DNA of 64,000 bases from Methylobacterium hispanicum (lineage in GTDB: Bacteria > Pseudomonadota > Alphaproteobacteria > Rhizobiales > Beijerinckiaceae): NCBI RefSeq assembly GCF_022179285.1, contig NZ_BPQO01000003.1, positions 62,001-126,000 on the forward strand. The letters run 5' to 3'. A model generated the notes under the pieces. That model ran no database searches and was not told the origin of the DNA. It saw only the letters and a program-made list of their open reading frames with translations. The position numbers and the translations under genes were made by a program. This document shows, in pieces, positions 9,001 to 16,211 of the stretch (within the stretch, counting starts at the first letter, position 1; the number at the start of each line of letters is the position of its first letter).

Positions 9001-9211
9001 CGCGCTGGAGCCGTTCCGCGGCGGCCGTCCCGAGTCCGGCGGCCCCGACGGGGCCCCTGCGGCCGGCGGCGGGGCCGGGGGCGGTCTCGGCCTGCCGCTG
9101 AGCAAGGCGCTGGTCGAGGCCAACGACGGCCGCCTCTCCATCTCCAGCCGCAAGGACGAGGGCACCCTGGTCGAGATCCTCCTGCCGGGCCGCGCGGCCC
9201 GGCGGGCCTGA
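6059..9211 (+). CDS. large PAS-domain histidine-kinase-like protein with Arg in place of the phosphoacceptor His
   Basis: About 1050 residues; the start at 6059 is one of several possible (6152 is another). The N-terminal 500 residues are Ala/Pro/Glu-rich and low complexity. A conserved-looking block (HDAFREIARALGVRYAGD) is near residue 500. Two PAS-like regions follow (VPGPLLLHRGPEILAANRA and LRAVLDAVAEGVVVADAASR). In the dimerisation/H-box region the canonical S-H-E-L-R-T-P is D-R-E-I-R-A-P, so the His is Arg (codon 8516-8518). The ATP lid motifs look intact (IGNAIRLT N-box, DTGTGM G1, GGGLGLPLSK G2). Layout recalls the PdhS/DivJ/DivL cell-cycle kinases of Alphaproteobacteria; DivL also lacks the His. 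The exact orthologue is not identified. Confidence 0.85.
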   Translation: MAGGAGLNDRESSGSGSASAPEDGDSGTIRDMNWDVGSDMGSDLGSDAARNGAAGPADIRLVLAEDGARVLHATPGAGALLRALAPAGTLPSALARQIRSGSGAGARMLRLRLDPRGIAPPTLCRTLPGRSPDGRALILLAVIGPLPALRTAPAPSDRPAEPLAEPPAAPEGPADPRDADRDPAPVARAAPDPDVPADPASAAPRPGDRILWRSDAAGALTQLSGGGALAGLVGASWDALAASGRLGEAGSFLDALARRRTFRGLGVVLVLDGVSVAADLSGAPLGRAGQAFQGYGGFGIVRAVEAREVGRPAETGVDAALTGTCALPEAGSSEAGGAAEAPDPADARPESALAGAPASPATAPPQAAPLAPPYPLAPPFGRGLGADPVTMATMAAPLLAAWLQQDWFGPPARPAARAPAPGPEALPDAFPAAGVPPEPEGVLEQDVAPEPEFPSEHAPGPDLVSEADPAPEAEADSVPEPDLAPEPEAPASALTVSEHDAFREIARALGVRYAGDAADDAAEAASADPAGRGAVVPFSFAAARSEPEPSALLDGVPGPLLLHRGPEILAANRAFLDLAGYPDLAALRTAGLARLFPDPLPEPGRTPPPEGAVRILETRGGTRRTVALARGAMPWSGGPADSLLLRPLADDAEGAPGGAPGGAPGGAPEAAPVPASAMVSGTAVRPPAPVPDRDVEPDADALRAVLDAVAEGVVVADAASRVLALNRAAADLLDRDPRAALGAALDDLVPPDLAGALAGALASALAEPDGRSVAIAERGLAVRAAVLGGGRRALLLRPAPEAPRSEGPGFVARFLTQLDREIRAPLTGILGFADVMLKEPYGPLGHARYRSYLNDVRSSGEQVLGLVADLVDLATVETGGLPLSRRPLPLNDLVAACVAEMQAEAARGRIVLRTSFAEDLAPLEADEPSLARAARLVIGNAIRLTGAGGQVIVSTNPAERGAVALRVRDTGTGMSPEEIAFALEPFRGGRPESGGPDGAPAAGGGAGGGLGLPLSKALVEANDGRLSISSRKDEGTLVEILLPGRAARRA
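8018..8063 (+). repeat. 12-bp tandem repeat inside the PAS kinase gene
   Basis: Almost four in-frame copies of GGAGCGCCCGGG, encoding repeated Gly-Ala-Pro-Gly. It sits in the linker between the two PAS regions, and copy-number change would keep the frame. Confidence 0.9.
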
Positions 9212-9242
9212 GGGGCGGCCGCCCGGGCCGCCCGGTCCCGGC

Positions 9243-9842
9243 TCAGCCCCGGATGTCGGCCTGCCGCGCTGCGACCACGGCGAAGAGGTCGGCGAGGGCG
9301 GCCAGGCTCGCCGCCTGGACCTGTCCGGCCGGGACGACCGACCCGTCCGGCGCGGGCAGGTCGCGGGTGGCGGTCGCCGAGGCGACCACGGTCGGGCGGA
9401 AGCCCAGGCTGAAGGCGCTGCGCGCGGTGGAGTTGATGCACATGTGCGTCATGAAGCCTGCCAGCACCACGTCCTTCACGCCCGCCGCCTCCAGCCGCGC
9501 CTGAAGGTCGGTGCCGACGAAGGCGCTCGGGTAGGCCTTCGTGATCACCGGCTCGCCGGCCCGCGGGGCGACCTCGTCGCTGATCCGGCCGATCGGCGCC
9601 CCGACGTCGTAGGGCGAGCCCGGCCCGGCATCGTGCTGGATGTGGAGGACGGGGATGCCGGCCTCGCGCGCCCGCGCCAGCAGGGCGGCGGCCTCGCGGA
9701 GCGCGGGCTCGACGCCGTCGAGCCGCATCACGCCCTCGCGGTAGGTGTTCTGCAGGTCGACCATCACGAGGGCGGAGCCCCCGAGCGGTGCGGGCTCCGG
9801 GTCGAGGCCGGAGAGGCCCCGCAGGGTGACGAGATCCGACAT
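9243..9842 (-). CDS. cysteine hydrolase, isochorismatase fold
   Basis: 199 residues. The catalytic triad of the family is visible: Asp29 in LVMVDLQNTY, Lys102 in ITKAYPSAF and Cys135 in FMTHMCINSTARSAF. The family includes isochorismatases, nicotinamidases, ureidoacrylate and N-carbamoyl amidases; the MCINSTAR version does not fix the substrate. No siderophore or pyrimidine genes are adjacent. It is convergent with the PAS kinase gene, only 31 bp apart. Confidence 0.9.
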   Translation of the reverse strand: MSDLVTLRGLSGLDPEPAPLGGSALVMVDLQNTYREGVMRLDGVEPALREAAALLARAREAGIPVLHIQHDAGPGSPYDVGAPIGRISDEVAPRAGEPVITKAYPSAFVGTDLQARLEAAGVKDVVLAGFMTHMCINSTARSAFSLGFRPTVVASATATRDLPAPDGSVVPAGQVQAASLAALADLFAVVAARQADIRG

Positions 9843-10126
9843 GCCGCTTCTCCCTTCGCGACCGATGCGTTCGCTCGGGCACCGGTGTCGGGGCGGGACC
9901 CTATCACCGGCCGCCCGGACGACATCCTGACCATAGGTGCAACGGGGCGCCAGGGCTTCGTTCCGGCGCGCGCATGCGCCCCGTCCGCTTCCGGCACGGG
10001 GGCGGACTCGGCAGGCGCGAATTTGGCAGGCGCGAGTTTAGCAGGGGCGGACTTGGCGCTCTGGAGGAACGAGGCGCCGTACAGGGCGAGGGCGGCGATG
10101 AGGACGAGCGAGAGCGTCAGGCGCAT
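9764..10126 (-). CDS. possible short exported protein with Ala-Pro-Lys repeats
   Basis: About 120 residues from the ATG at 10126. The first 22 residues form a plausible signal peptide or membrane anchor (MRLTLSLVLIAALALYGASF) followed by repeats of the type SAPAKLAPAKFAPAE, encoded by a 15-bp DNA repeat. Its 3' end overlaps the start of the hydrolase gene at 9842 by 79 nt in another frame on the same strand, which weakens the call. No family recognised. Confidence 0.35.
   Translation of the reverse strand: MRLTLSLVLIAALALYGASFLQSAKSAPAKLAPAKFAPAESAPVPEADGAHARAGTKPWRPVAPMVRMSSGRPVIGSRPDTGARANASVAKGEAACRISSPCGASPASTRSPHRSGAPPS
10010..10056. repeat. 15-bp imperfect tandem repeat
   Basis: Three imperfect copies of GGCAGGCGCGAATTT, which encode the Ala-Pro repeat of the putative protein at 9764-10126. 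Confidence 0.75.
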
Positions 10127-10252
10127 GGAAGCCTTTTCGAGCCGGGCTTCGGGTGGCACGCGCGGGCCCCATCGTCCCGCTGGACCGGCCTCAGCCGCGG
10201 CGGACGACGCTCCGGCCGGCCGCGCGCGACGACTGGGACCGGGCGGGTCCGC

Positions 10253-10417
10253 TCACGCCGACGGCTTCGGACCGGGCTTCGGACGGCGCGGCGCGCTCCT
10301 GCGGTGGTCGTCGGCCTTGCGCGGGTCCGGCTTGTTGGCGAGGAGCCGCTTCACGCGCTCGTTGAAGTCGTCCGTCGAGACGGATGTCGCCCGGCCTGTA
10401 CTGGGTGTGCGTGCCAT
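10253..10417 (-). CDS. 54-residue basic small protein, unknown function
   Basis: The protein begins MARTPSTGRATSVSTDDFNE and ends KPGPKPSA. It has a strong GGAGG site 8 nt before the ATG at 10417. The middle (NERVKRLLANKPDPRKADD) looks like a short amphipathic helix and the tail is Arg/Lys/Pro-rich. Codon use fits the genome. It belongs to a run of very short minus-strand genes between 10.2 and 11.5 kb. Confidence 0.6.
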   Translation of the reverse strand: MARTPSTGRATSVSTDDFNERVKRLLANKPDPRKADDHRRSAPRRPKPGPKPSA

Positions 10418-10538
10418 GTCCGGCCTCCATCGGCGCCCAAGGCACAGGATTGCGCGGAGGGAACGATTGTAGGTGGTCGCATGGACTCGGCTTTACGAGG
10501 CCGGGTCCGTAATAAAACCGTCTGAAACATGCGTTTCA

Positions 10539-10736
10539 TCAGGATGCGAGGGTGATCTCACCTTCGCGCATCACGCGCTCGCCGGCCGCGGACTTGACGC
10601 GGTACGAGACCTCGCCCGTGCGATCCTCCGGCATCAGGCGCACCACGACGAAGAGGGCGCCCGGGACGCTCGCGGGCTCCGCGTAGCCGATCCGGGACTG
10701 CCTGACGTGCTGACCGACCTTGAACTTATGGGACAT
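10539..10736 (-). CDS. 65-residue hypothetical protein (MSHKFKVGQ type)
   Basis: Starts MSHKFKVGQHVRQSRIG and continues with VVRLMPEDRTGEVSYRVK, which reads as a small beta-barrel (SH3- or KOW-like). The ATG at 10736 has a GAGGAGGTCC site just upstream. I recall similar short proteins in Rhizobiales but no assigned function. It sits between the 54-residue gene and the DUF6481 gene, all on the minus strand. Confidence 0.7.
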   Translation of the reverse strand: MSHKFKVGQHVRQSRIGYAEPASVPGALFVVVRLMPEDRTGEVSYRVKSAAGERVMREGEITLAS

Positions 10737-10779
10737 CGGACCTCCTCGAGGATCTCGGTTGAAGAGGCGCCAGGCCCCT

Positions 10780-11142
10780 TCAGCGGCGGGCCTTGGCCTT
10801 CCGGGCGGCGAAGCGCGCGTCGCGGGCGGCCTTCTGGGCGGCGGCGAGCTGCGCCTGCTGCTCGGCGCGCTCGGCGGCCAGGCGTGCGACTTCGGCGGCC
10901 TGGCGCTCCAGCGCGGCGGCTTCCTCGGCCGCGCGGCGGGCCTCGGCTGCCTGGCGCGCCGCCTCCCGCTCCGCCATCCGGACCTCGCGGGCCTGAACGA
11001 CCGACCGGCGGGCCGCCTGCCGCGCGAGGACGGCCGGGTCGTCGGCCCCGGGCCGGGCCCGGAGACGGGCGATGGTCGCCTCACGCGCCTTGGCGGCTGC
11101 GGCGAGACGATCGACGAGCTGGTTCTCTTTGAATTGACCCAT
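10780..11142 (-). CDS. DUF6481-type Ala/Arg-rich coiled-coil protein, copy 1
   Basis: 120 residues from the ATG at 11142 (MGQFKENQLVDRLAAAAKAR). Nearly the whole length is charged helix (EAARQAAEARRAAEEAAALE), ending in the basic tail RDARFAARKAKARR. A second copy with the same plan is at 35218-35598, ending RDARYAARKAKAKVKR. The function is unknown. It is immediately upstream of the 65-residue gene and downstream of a cold-shock gene on the same strand, suggesting a stress-related unit. Confidence 0.75.
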   Translation of the reverse strand: MGQFKENQLVDRLAAAAKAREATIARLRARPGADDPAVLARQAARRSVVQAREVRMAEREAARQAAEARRAAEEAAALERQAAEVARLAAERAEQQAQLAAAQKAARDARFAARKAKARR

Positions 11143-11265
11143 GTGGACTCCCTGGACGGGCCGCACCCGCGGCGGATGGGAAAGCCGGGGAGGCCGCTCC
11201 GGTCGAAGCGGCCTCCCCGGCGTCGGTCCCGCCGAGACGAGGCTCGGGCGGAACGCGGGCCTGCC

Positions 11266-11475
11266 TCAGGCGGCCTTCAGGTTTCCGGCCGACTGCTTGC
11301 CGGTGCGGCGGTCTGTCTCCATCTCGAAGGAGATCCGCTGGCCCTCGCTGAGGGTCTGCATGCCCGACCGCTCGACGGCCGAGATGTGCACGAAGACGTC
11401 CTTGCTGCCGTCCTCGGGCTGGATGAAGCCGAAGCCCTTGGTGCCGTTGAACCACTTCACGGTGCCGATGTTCAT
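11266..11475 (-). CDS. cold-shock domain protein (CspA family)
   Basis: 69 residues, a complete CSD. The RNP1 motif KGFGFIQ and RNP2 motif VFVHIS are both present, with the usual start [14 protein letters not shown]. It binds single-stranded nucleic acid and acts as an RNA chaperone. The C-terminus ([15 protein letters not shown]) is that of alphaproteobacterial Csp proteins. The first of a run of minus-strand small genes. Confidence 0.95.
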   Translation of the reverse strand: MNIGTVKWFNGTKGFGFIQPEDGSKDVFVHISAVERSGMQTLSEGQRISFEMETDRRTGKQSAGNLKAA

Positions 11476-11547
11476 GGGAATGCCTCTGGTCTGGATGTTG
11501 GTCTGGGTGTCTGGTCGGATCGTCGATGCGCTCCGGCGACCGTAGGG

Positions 11548-11700
11548 TCAGCCGATGGCGGCCAGCACGATCCTGCGCAGTTCTTCGCGGGTCAGGCCGC
11601 AGGATTGGGGGCTCCACGGCGCGGGGCCGAAGACGGGCCGCACGGCAGCCTGCGGACGGAGCTGTGCCGTCGCGGGCTTCGGATCAGGAATGGGATGCAT
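11548..11700 (-). CDS. 50-residue hypothetical protein
   Basis: Begins MHPIPDPKPATAQ and ends GLTREELRRIVLAAIG, a typical amphipathic helix end. A GTG 63 nt upstream would give 71 residues. The ribosome site is weak. It lies just upstream of the cold-shock gene on the same strand. The gene call rests on codon use and the structured C-terminus only. Confidence 0.4.
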   Translation of the reverse strand: MHPIPDPKPATAQLRPQAAVRPVFGPAPWSPQSCGLTREELRRIVLAAIG

Positions 11701-12089
11701 GCATGTCCATGGGCCGTGTCGGCTCTGGGCGCGGCACGGCGGGCGTATTTCGGAGCGTTGCACGACGCGGCGTGCAGCGGGCGCGCTGCGGTTCGTGCAG
11801 CGATCAAACGTCGATGAAAGCGGAAAACCGGACTCGGCGCTCGATCAAGAGCAAGAGAGCGGGCCGACAGGATCTGGTCCGATGCATCGATACGTACAGA
11901 TCTGCGGCCGAATTATCAAGCGAAATTTCAGAAACACGCCGCCTTTTATTTGTTTTTCGCCATTGGAGCCGGCCGAATTTCAGCGGTTTCCGCGTTGGAA
12001 ATCAGGCGCGTGGGCCCATCCATCGGTTCGGATCCGACAGCCCTCGTCCTCCCGCATTGTCCGCAGCGGGGTCGTGTGGGGGCTGCCGG
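11701..12089. other. 389-bp gap with a locally AT-rich stretch, no gene seen
   Basis: Bases about 11810-12000 are clearly less GC-rich than the genome average, with runs such as TTTTATTTGTTTTT. No frame on either strand has plausible start, ribosome site and codon use. It may be a promoter/leader region for the minus-strand small genes or a remnant. Confidence 0.5.
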
Positions 12090-12413
12090 TCAGGCCGCGC
12101 CCGTCTCGGCCAGGATCCAGGCGAGCGTGCCGGGATCGGCCGCCTCCACGGGCAGGTGCAGGATGATCGGCGTCTCGTAGGGGTGGCGCGCCTTGAGCGC
12201 CGCCGCGAGTTCCGGCCCCAACCCCTCCCGGCTCTTCACCAGGGCGACGACCTCCGCGCCCCGCTCGACCGCGCCCTTCCAGGCGTAGACCGAGCGCATC
12301 CCCGGCAGGACGTTGACGCAGGCGGCGAGCCTGTCGCGCACGAGGCTCTCGCCGATGTCGAGCGCCGTCTCGGCATCGGCGAACGTGGTATAGACGAGGA
12401 GCGCGCGCTCCAT
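12090..12413 (-). CDS. cutA: divalent-cation tolerance protein CutA
   Basis: 107 residues, the usual CutA size. The family blocks are present: [32 protein letters not shown] and the [13 protein letters not shown] signature. CutA forms trimers of ferredoxin-like folds linked to copper/divalent-metal tolerance. ATG at 12413 chosen because the CutA core begins right there. Divergent from nadK with 88 bp between the starts. Confidence 0.93.
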   Translation of the reverse strand: MERALLVYTTFADAETALDIGESLVRDRLAACVNVLPGMRSVYAWKGAVERGAEVVALVKSREGLGPELAAALKARHPYETPIILHLPVEAADPGTLAWILAETGAA

Positions 12414-12501
12414 GCTATGGCTCTCCGCAGAGGATGGAGCCGGGATTGAGGCGAGCCGGCGCGCCGGCGTCAACCCGGGGATGAGGGTGGATCCGACGCG
12501 C

Positions 12502-13266
12502 ATGCGCTTCCAGAAGATCGCCTTCATCGCGAGCCCGACCCCGGATGCGCGCGAGGCCGCCGACACCCTGATGCGGCGCTACGACAACGTGCCCCCCGAG
12601 GAGGCCGACGTGGTGGTGGCGCTCGGCGGCGACGGCCTGATGCTGCAGGCGCTGCACCGGTTCATGGACGGCGCCAAGCCGATCTACGGGATGAACCGCG
12701 GCACGGTCGGCTTCCTGATGAACGAGTACCGGCGCGACGACCTCTTGGAGCGCCTGGAGGCGGCCCACCGCAGCGTGATCCATCCCCTGCTGATGGAGGC
12801 GCACGACACCGAGGGGCGCAGCCACACCGCGCGGGCGATCAACGAGGTCTACCTGCTGCGCCAGACCCACCAGACCGCCAAGCTGAAGATCGCGATCGAC
12901 GGCCATGTCCGGCTGGAGGAACTGATCGCCGACGGCGTGCTCTGCGCCACCGCCGCGGGCTCGACCGCCTACAATTTCTCCGTCGGCGGCCCGATCCTGC
13001 CACTCAACGCCAAGCTGCTCGCGCTGACCCCGATCTCGGCCTTCCGCCCCCGGCGCTGGCGCGGCGCGCTCCTGCCCGACTACGCCCGCATCCGGGTCGA
13101 CGTGCTCGACGCCGCCCACCGTCCCGTGGCGGCGGTGGCCGACCACACCGAGTTCCGCCGGGTCTGCACCGTCGAGACCTGGCTCGACCGGGGAACCGAG
13201 CTCGTCCTGCTGCACGATCCCGGCCACAGCCTCGACGAGCGCATCCTGCGCGAGCAGTTCGGCTGA
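12502..13266 (+). CDS. nadK: NAD kinase
   Basis: 254 residues, the usual alphaproteobacterial length. It phosphorylates NAD to NADP using ATP or polyphosphate. The GGDG nucleotide motif is at residues 42-45 ([14 protein letters not shown]), followed by the conserved block INEVYLLRQ and [13 protein letters not shown]. The ATG at 12502 ([11 protein letters not shown]) matches family starts; an in-frame ATG at 12481 is possible. Confidence 0.95.
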   Translation: MRFQKIAFIASPTPDAREAADTLMRRYDNVPPEEADVVVALGGDGLMLQALHRFMDGAKPIYGMNRGTVGFLMNEYRRDDLLERLEAAHRSVIHPLLMEAHDTEGRSHTARAINEVYLLRQTHQTAKLKIAIDGHVRLEELIADGVLCATAAGSTAYNFSVGGPILPLNAKLLALTPISAFRPRRWRGALLPDYARIRVDVLDAAHRPVAAVADHTEFRRVCTVETWLDRGTELVLLHDPGHSLDERILREQFG

Positions 13267-13361
13267 CATCGTCGCGATCGGGTCTCGTTAACCCTCGATC
13301 TTTGCGGAGTGTTGAGCCGCCCGTGGCCAGTCTCGGCGACCAGACGCCGAAGGCCGCGCCC

Positions 13362-14168
13362 ATGAACATGCACATGAACATGCATCCGACCTTCCTCGAC
13401 CCCCAGCCGACCGCGTCCGCGCCTGCCGGCCTGCGGGCGGTCGCCGACGGGCTCGGCTACGCCTCGGACTGGAACTGGGCCTGGGAGAACTACAAGCCGA
13501 TGGTGCTGGCGCTGGCGAAGGCCCACGGCCTGCGCCGCCACCTCGAGATCGGCGGCGGGCGCGACCCGCTCTTCACGCCGGACGAACTCGGGGCTCACGG
13601 TCTCGCGGTCACGCTCAACGACATCTCCGAGCACGAATTGATGCTGGCGCCCCCGGCCTTCGCCAAGCTCTGCTGCGACATCGCCGCCCCCGACACGGTG
13701 GCGACGGTGGGGCGCGAGCGCTTCGACTTCGCCTATTGCCGCATGGTGATGGAGCACGTGCCGGACGTGGCCCGGATGTGGCGCAACGTCCACGACATCC
13801 TGACTCCGGGCGGCGTCGCGCTGAGCTTCTTCCCGACCCTGTTCGCGCCGCCCTTCGTGCTCAACGAGCTGATGCCCGAGCGCCTCTCCCGCGCGATCGT
13901 CCACACCCTCTTCCCGGACCGGCACGACGACGGCGACAACCCGAAATTCCTGGCCCATTACAACCTCTGCCGCGGCTCCGAGGCACCGCTGGTGCCGCTG
14001 CTCCGCGAGATCGGGTTCCGCGAGGTGATCGTGCTGCCGTTCTACGGCTACAGCTACTTCTGGAAGATCCCGGTGGTGAAACAGGTCGACGCCGCCTTCA
14101 CCCGCCTCGCCCGCGCCCGCGACTGGCGCACCTTCACGAGCTTCGCCTACGTGGTGGCGCGCAAGTAG
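13362..14168 (+). CDS. SAM-dependent class I methyltransferase
   Basis: 268 residues. The SAM-binding motif I is HLEIGGGRDPLF; motif IV region is FDFAYCRMVMEHVPD, followed by ILTPGGVALSFFPT. The C-terminus (GYSYFWKIPVVKQVDAAFTRLARARDW) is typical of methyltransferases next to glycosyltransferases. The start could also be the in-frame TTG at 13302. It lies 12 bp before a GT4 glycosyltransferase, so both may act on the same glycan or lipid; the substrate is not evident. Confidence 0.8.
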   Translation: MNMHMNMHPTFLDPQPTASAPAGLRAVADGLGYASDWNWAWENYKPMVLALAKAHGLRRHLEIGGGRDPLFTPDELGAHGLAVTLNDISEHELMLAPPAFAKLCCDIAAPDTVATVGRERFDFAYCRMVMEHVPDVARMWRNVHDILTPGGVALSFFPTLFAPPFVLNELMPERLSRAIVHTLFPDRHDDGDNPKFLAHYNLCRGSEAPLVPLLREIGFREVIVLPFYGYSYFWKIPVVKQVDAAFTRLARARDWRTFTSFAYVVARK

Positions 14169-14180
14169 GAGGCTGGCCCC

Positions 14181-15452
14181 GTGCAGATCGTGCTGGTGGC
14201 CGACCACGCCTACATCAACGGCGGTCAGGCCAAGGTCGTGGTGGAGAGCGCGCTGGGGCTGGCCGCCCGCGGGCACGCCGTGACCGTCTTCGCCGCGGTG
14301 GGGCCGGCCGACCCCAGGCTCGCGGAAGCCGGCGTGGCGGTGGTGCTCACCGACCAGGCCGACGTGATGAGCACGCACTCGCTCACCCGGTTCGGCGCGC
14401 AATGGCTCTGGAACCGCACGGCGGCCGAGCGCCTGCGGGCGTTGCTCTCCGGGCTCGACCCGCGCGCGAGCGTCGTCCACGTCCACGGCTGGGCCAAGGC
14501 GCTCTCGCCCTCCGTCGGGCCGGTGCTGCTGGGCTGCGGCCTGCCGGTGGTGTTCACCCTGCACGAGTACTACCTCGCCTGCCCGAACGGCGGCTTCTAC
14601 GACTATCCCGTCTCGGCCCCCTGCCATCGGACGCCCGGCGCCCCGGCCTGCCTCGCGCACAATTGCGACTCGCGCAGCTACGCCCGCAAGCTGATGCGGG
14701 TCGGTCGGCACTGGCTGATGCAGGGCACGGGGCTCACCCGGAGCGCCGACGCCATCATCACGATCAGCCACCTGCAGCGGGCCGCGATGGCGCCCTACCT
14801 GCCCGCCGACACCCGCTTCGCCGAAGTCGGCAACCCGGTCGACGTGCCCCCGCTCGGACGCCGGTCGGGCGCGCCCGGCGGCTTCGTCTTCGTCGGTCGG
14901 ATCTCGCCCGAGAAGGGCCCGCTCCTGTTCGCCGAGGCGGCGCGGCGCGCTGGCGTCGCCGCGACCTTCGTGGGCGACGGGCCGCAGGCCGACGAGATCC
15001 GGGCGCTCTACCCGGAGGCCCGCATCCTCGGCTGGCGGGCGCCCGCCGAGGTGCACGCCCTGATGCGCGAGGCCCGTGCCCTGGTCTTTCCCTCCGTCTG
15101 GTACGAGGGCCAGCCGCTCACCGTGCTGGAGGCGCAGGCGCTGGGCCTGCCCGTCATCGTCAGCGACGTCTGCGCCGGCCGCGAGGCGGTGGCGGACGGG
15201 GTGACCGGGCTGTGGTTCCGCTCGGGCGATGCCGACGCGCTCGCCAGAGCCATGCGGCGCCTCGCCGACGACGCCCTGGCGCGGGCGATGTCGGAGGCGG
15301 CCTACGACCGCTTCTGGGCCGACCCACTGACCCTCGACCGCCATCTCGACGGGCTGGATCGGGTCTACGCGGAGGTGCTGCGCCGGCCGGTTCCCGCACG
15401 GCAGCCGAGCGCGGCGCGGGTCCCCTCTCCCATAGGGAGAGGGACAGGGTGA
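14181..15452 (+). CDS. family GT4 glycosyltransferase
   Basis: 423 residues with two Rossmann domains. N-terminal domain: IVLVADHAYINGGQAKVV and HVHGWAKALSP. C-terminal donor-binding domain: FVFVGRISPEKGPLLF, then the E-x7-E-type block VFPSVWYEGQPLTVLEAQALGLPVI. The last 12 or so residues (ARVPSPIGRGTG) are encoded by a REP-like palindromic element, and the TGA lies inside it, so the natural end was probably altered by the repeat. Cotranscribed with the upstream methyltransferase. Confidence 0.9.
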   Translation: MQIVLVADHAYINGGQAKVVVESALGLAARGHAVTVFAAVGPADPRLAEAGVAVVLTDQADVMSTHSLTRFGAQWLWNRTAAERLRALLSGLDPRASVVHVHGWAKALSPSVGPVLLGCGLPVVFTLHEYYLACPNGGFYDYPVSAPCHRTPGAPACLAHNCDSRSYARKLMRVGRHWLMQGTGLTRSADAIITISHLQRAAMAPYLPADTRFAEVGNPVDVPPLGRRSGAPGGFVFVGRISPEKGPLLFAEAARRAGVAATFVGDGPQADEIRALYPEARILGWRAPAEVHALMREARALVFPSVWYEGQPLTVLEAQALGLPVIVSDVCAGREAVADGVTGLWFRSGDADALARAMRRLADDALARAMSEAAYDRFWADPLTLDRHLDGLDRVYAEVLRRPVPARQPSAARVPSPIGRGTG

Positions 15453-15572
15453 GGGGTATGAGGCTGCCAGAGGAGGTGCGGTGCTGAACGCGCGTCGATG
15501 GCGTGCTCAGGTCTGCAAAGTTATACCCCTCACCCCAACCCTCTCCCTACAGGAGAGGGGGCACGTCGCGGT
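15415..15572. repeat. REP/MITE-like palindromic element, copy C2, overlapping the end of a gene
   Basis: Left arm CTCTCCCATAGGGAGAG plus GGACAGGGTGAGGGG; right arm CCCCTCACCCCAACC plus CTCTCCCTACAGGAGAG. The arms are in inverted orientation, as in copies C1 and C3. The left arm encodes the C-terminus of the glycosyltransferase. Confidence 0.75.
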
Positions 15573-15649
15573 CCGCGTGCAATCCGGGGAAGATTGACCC
15601 GGCCTATGCAATCGCCCTGCCCTTTGGGGGGAGGGAGATTACGCCGCCC

Positions 15650-16003
15650 TCAATCCTTCTGCGGGTCGTGGCCCCAGTTCATCAGCGACATGCGCCAGGC
15701 CGAATCCGGGTCGTTGCGGGCCTTGCCGCCCTGCTTGAGGTGCCGGTGGACGTAGCCCACCACCTTGCGCATCGCCGCGTAGTCGTCGTCCGAGAGGTCG
15801 GCCTTCTTCTTGTCCTTGATCTCCAGGATGCGCCGGCCCATCGCGTGGCCGGTCGACTCGTCCCCGTCCGACTTCTGGCCGACCTCCCGGCTGTCCTCGC
15901 TGTCGAGGTGTTTTCTCAGTGCGGCCGGCGTCATGTTCACCGCCTCGTTGAACGCGGTCCAGGTCTCGGCGTGGTCTGTCTCGGCGTGGTCGGTCTCGGC
16001 CAT
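15650..16003 (-). CDS. DUF3140 family protein
   Basis: 117 residues. The family pattern is clear: FNEAVNMTPAALRKHL, DSREVGQKSDGDEST-GHAMGRRI, and the C-terminal SAWRMSLMNWGHDP. DUF3140 proteins are small cytoplasmic proteins of unknown function, often seen with plasmid or stress genes. The N-terminus has a short duplication (DHAETDHAET). ATG at 16003 chosen from the family start. Confidence 0.88.
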   Translation of the reverse strand: MAETDHAETDHAETWTAFNEAVNMTPAALRKHLDSEDSREVGQKSDGDESTGHAMGRRILEIKDKKKADLSDDDYAAMRKVVGYVHRHLKQGGKARNDPDSAWRMSLMNWGHDPQKD

Positions 16004-16211
16004 CGGGCGGCTCCGTGGTGGTCCTTCGTGTCGCGCCACCAACGCGCTACGCCCCGGCCCCGCCGCGCCCGTCCGTGCGGTGCGGCGACGCAGGGCGGGG
16101 ATGGGCGGGGATGGGCGGGGCCGCCGCGATCCTTTACGGCGGCGGCGGTGGCCGGTATCACCCCGGACCGGTCCCGTGCGGGGACCGCCGCCAGAACAAG
16201 CGAAACACAAG

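Noticed and set aside
12030..12060. A GGTTCGGATCC stretch resembling a tRNA T-loop
   Set aside because: No acceptor stem, D-arm or anticodon arm can be folded around it.
13080..15344. A 754-residue frame opposite nadK, the methyltransferase and the glycosyltransferase
   Set aside because: It spans three genes with conserved motifs on the other strand and has no recognisable domain.
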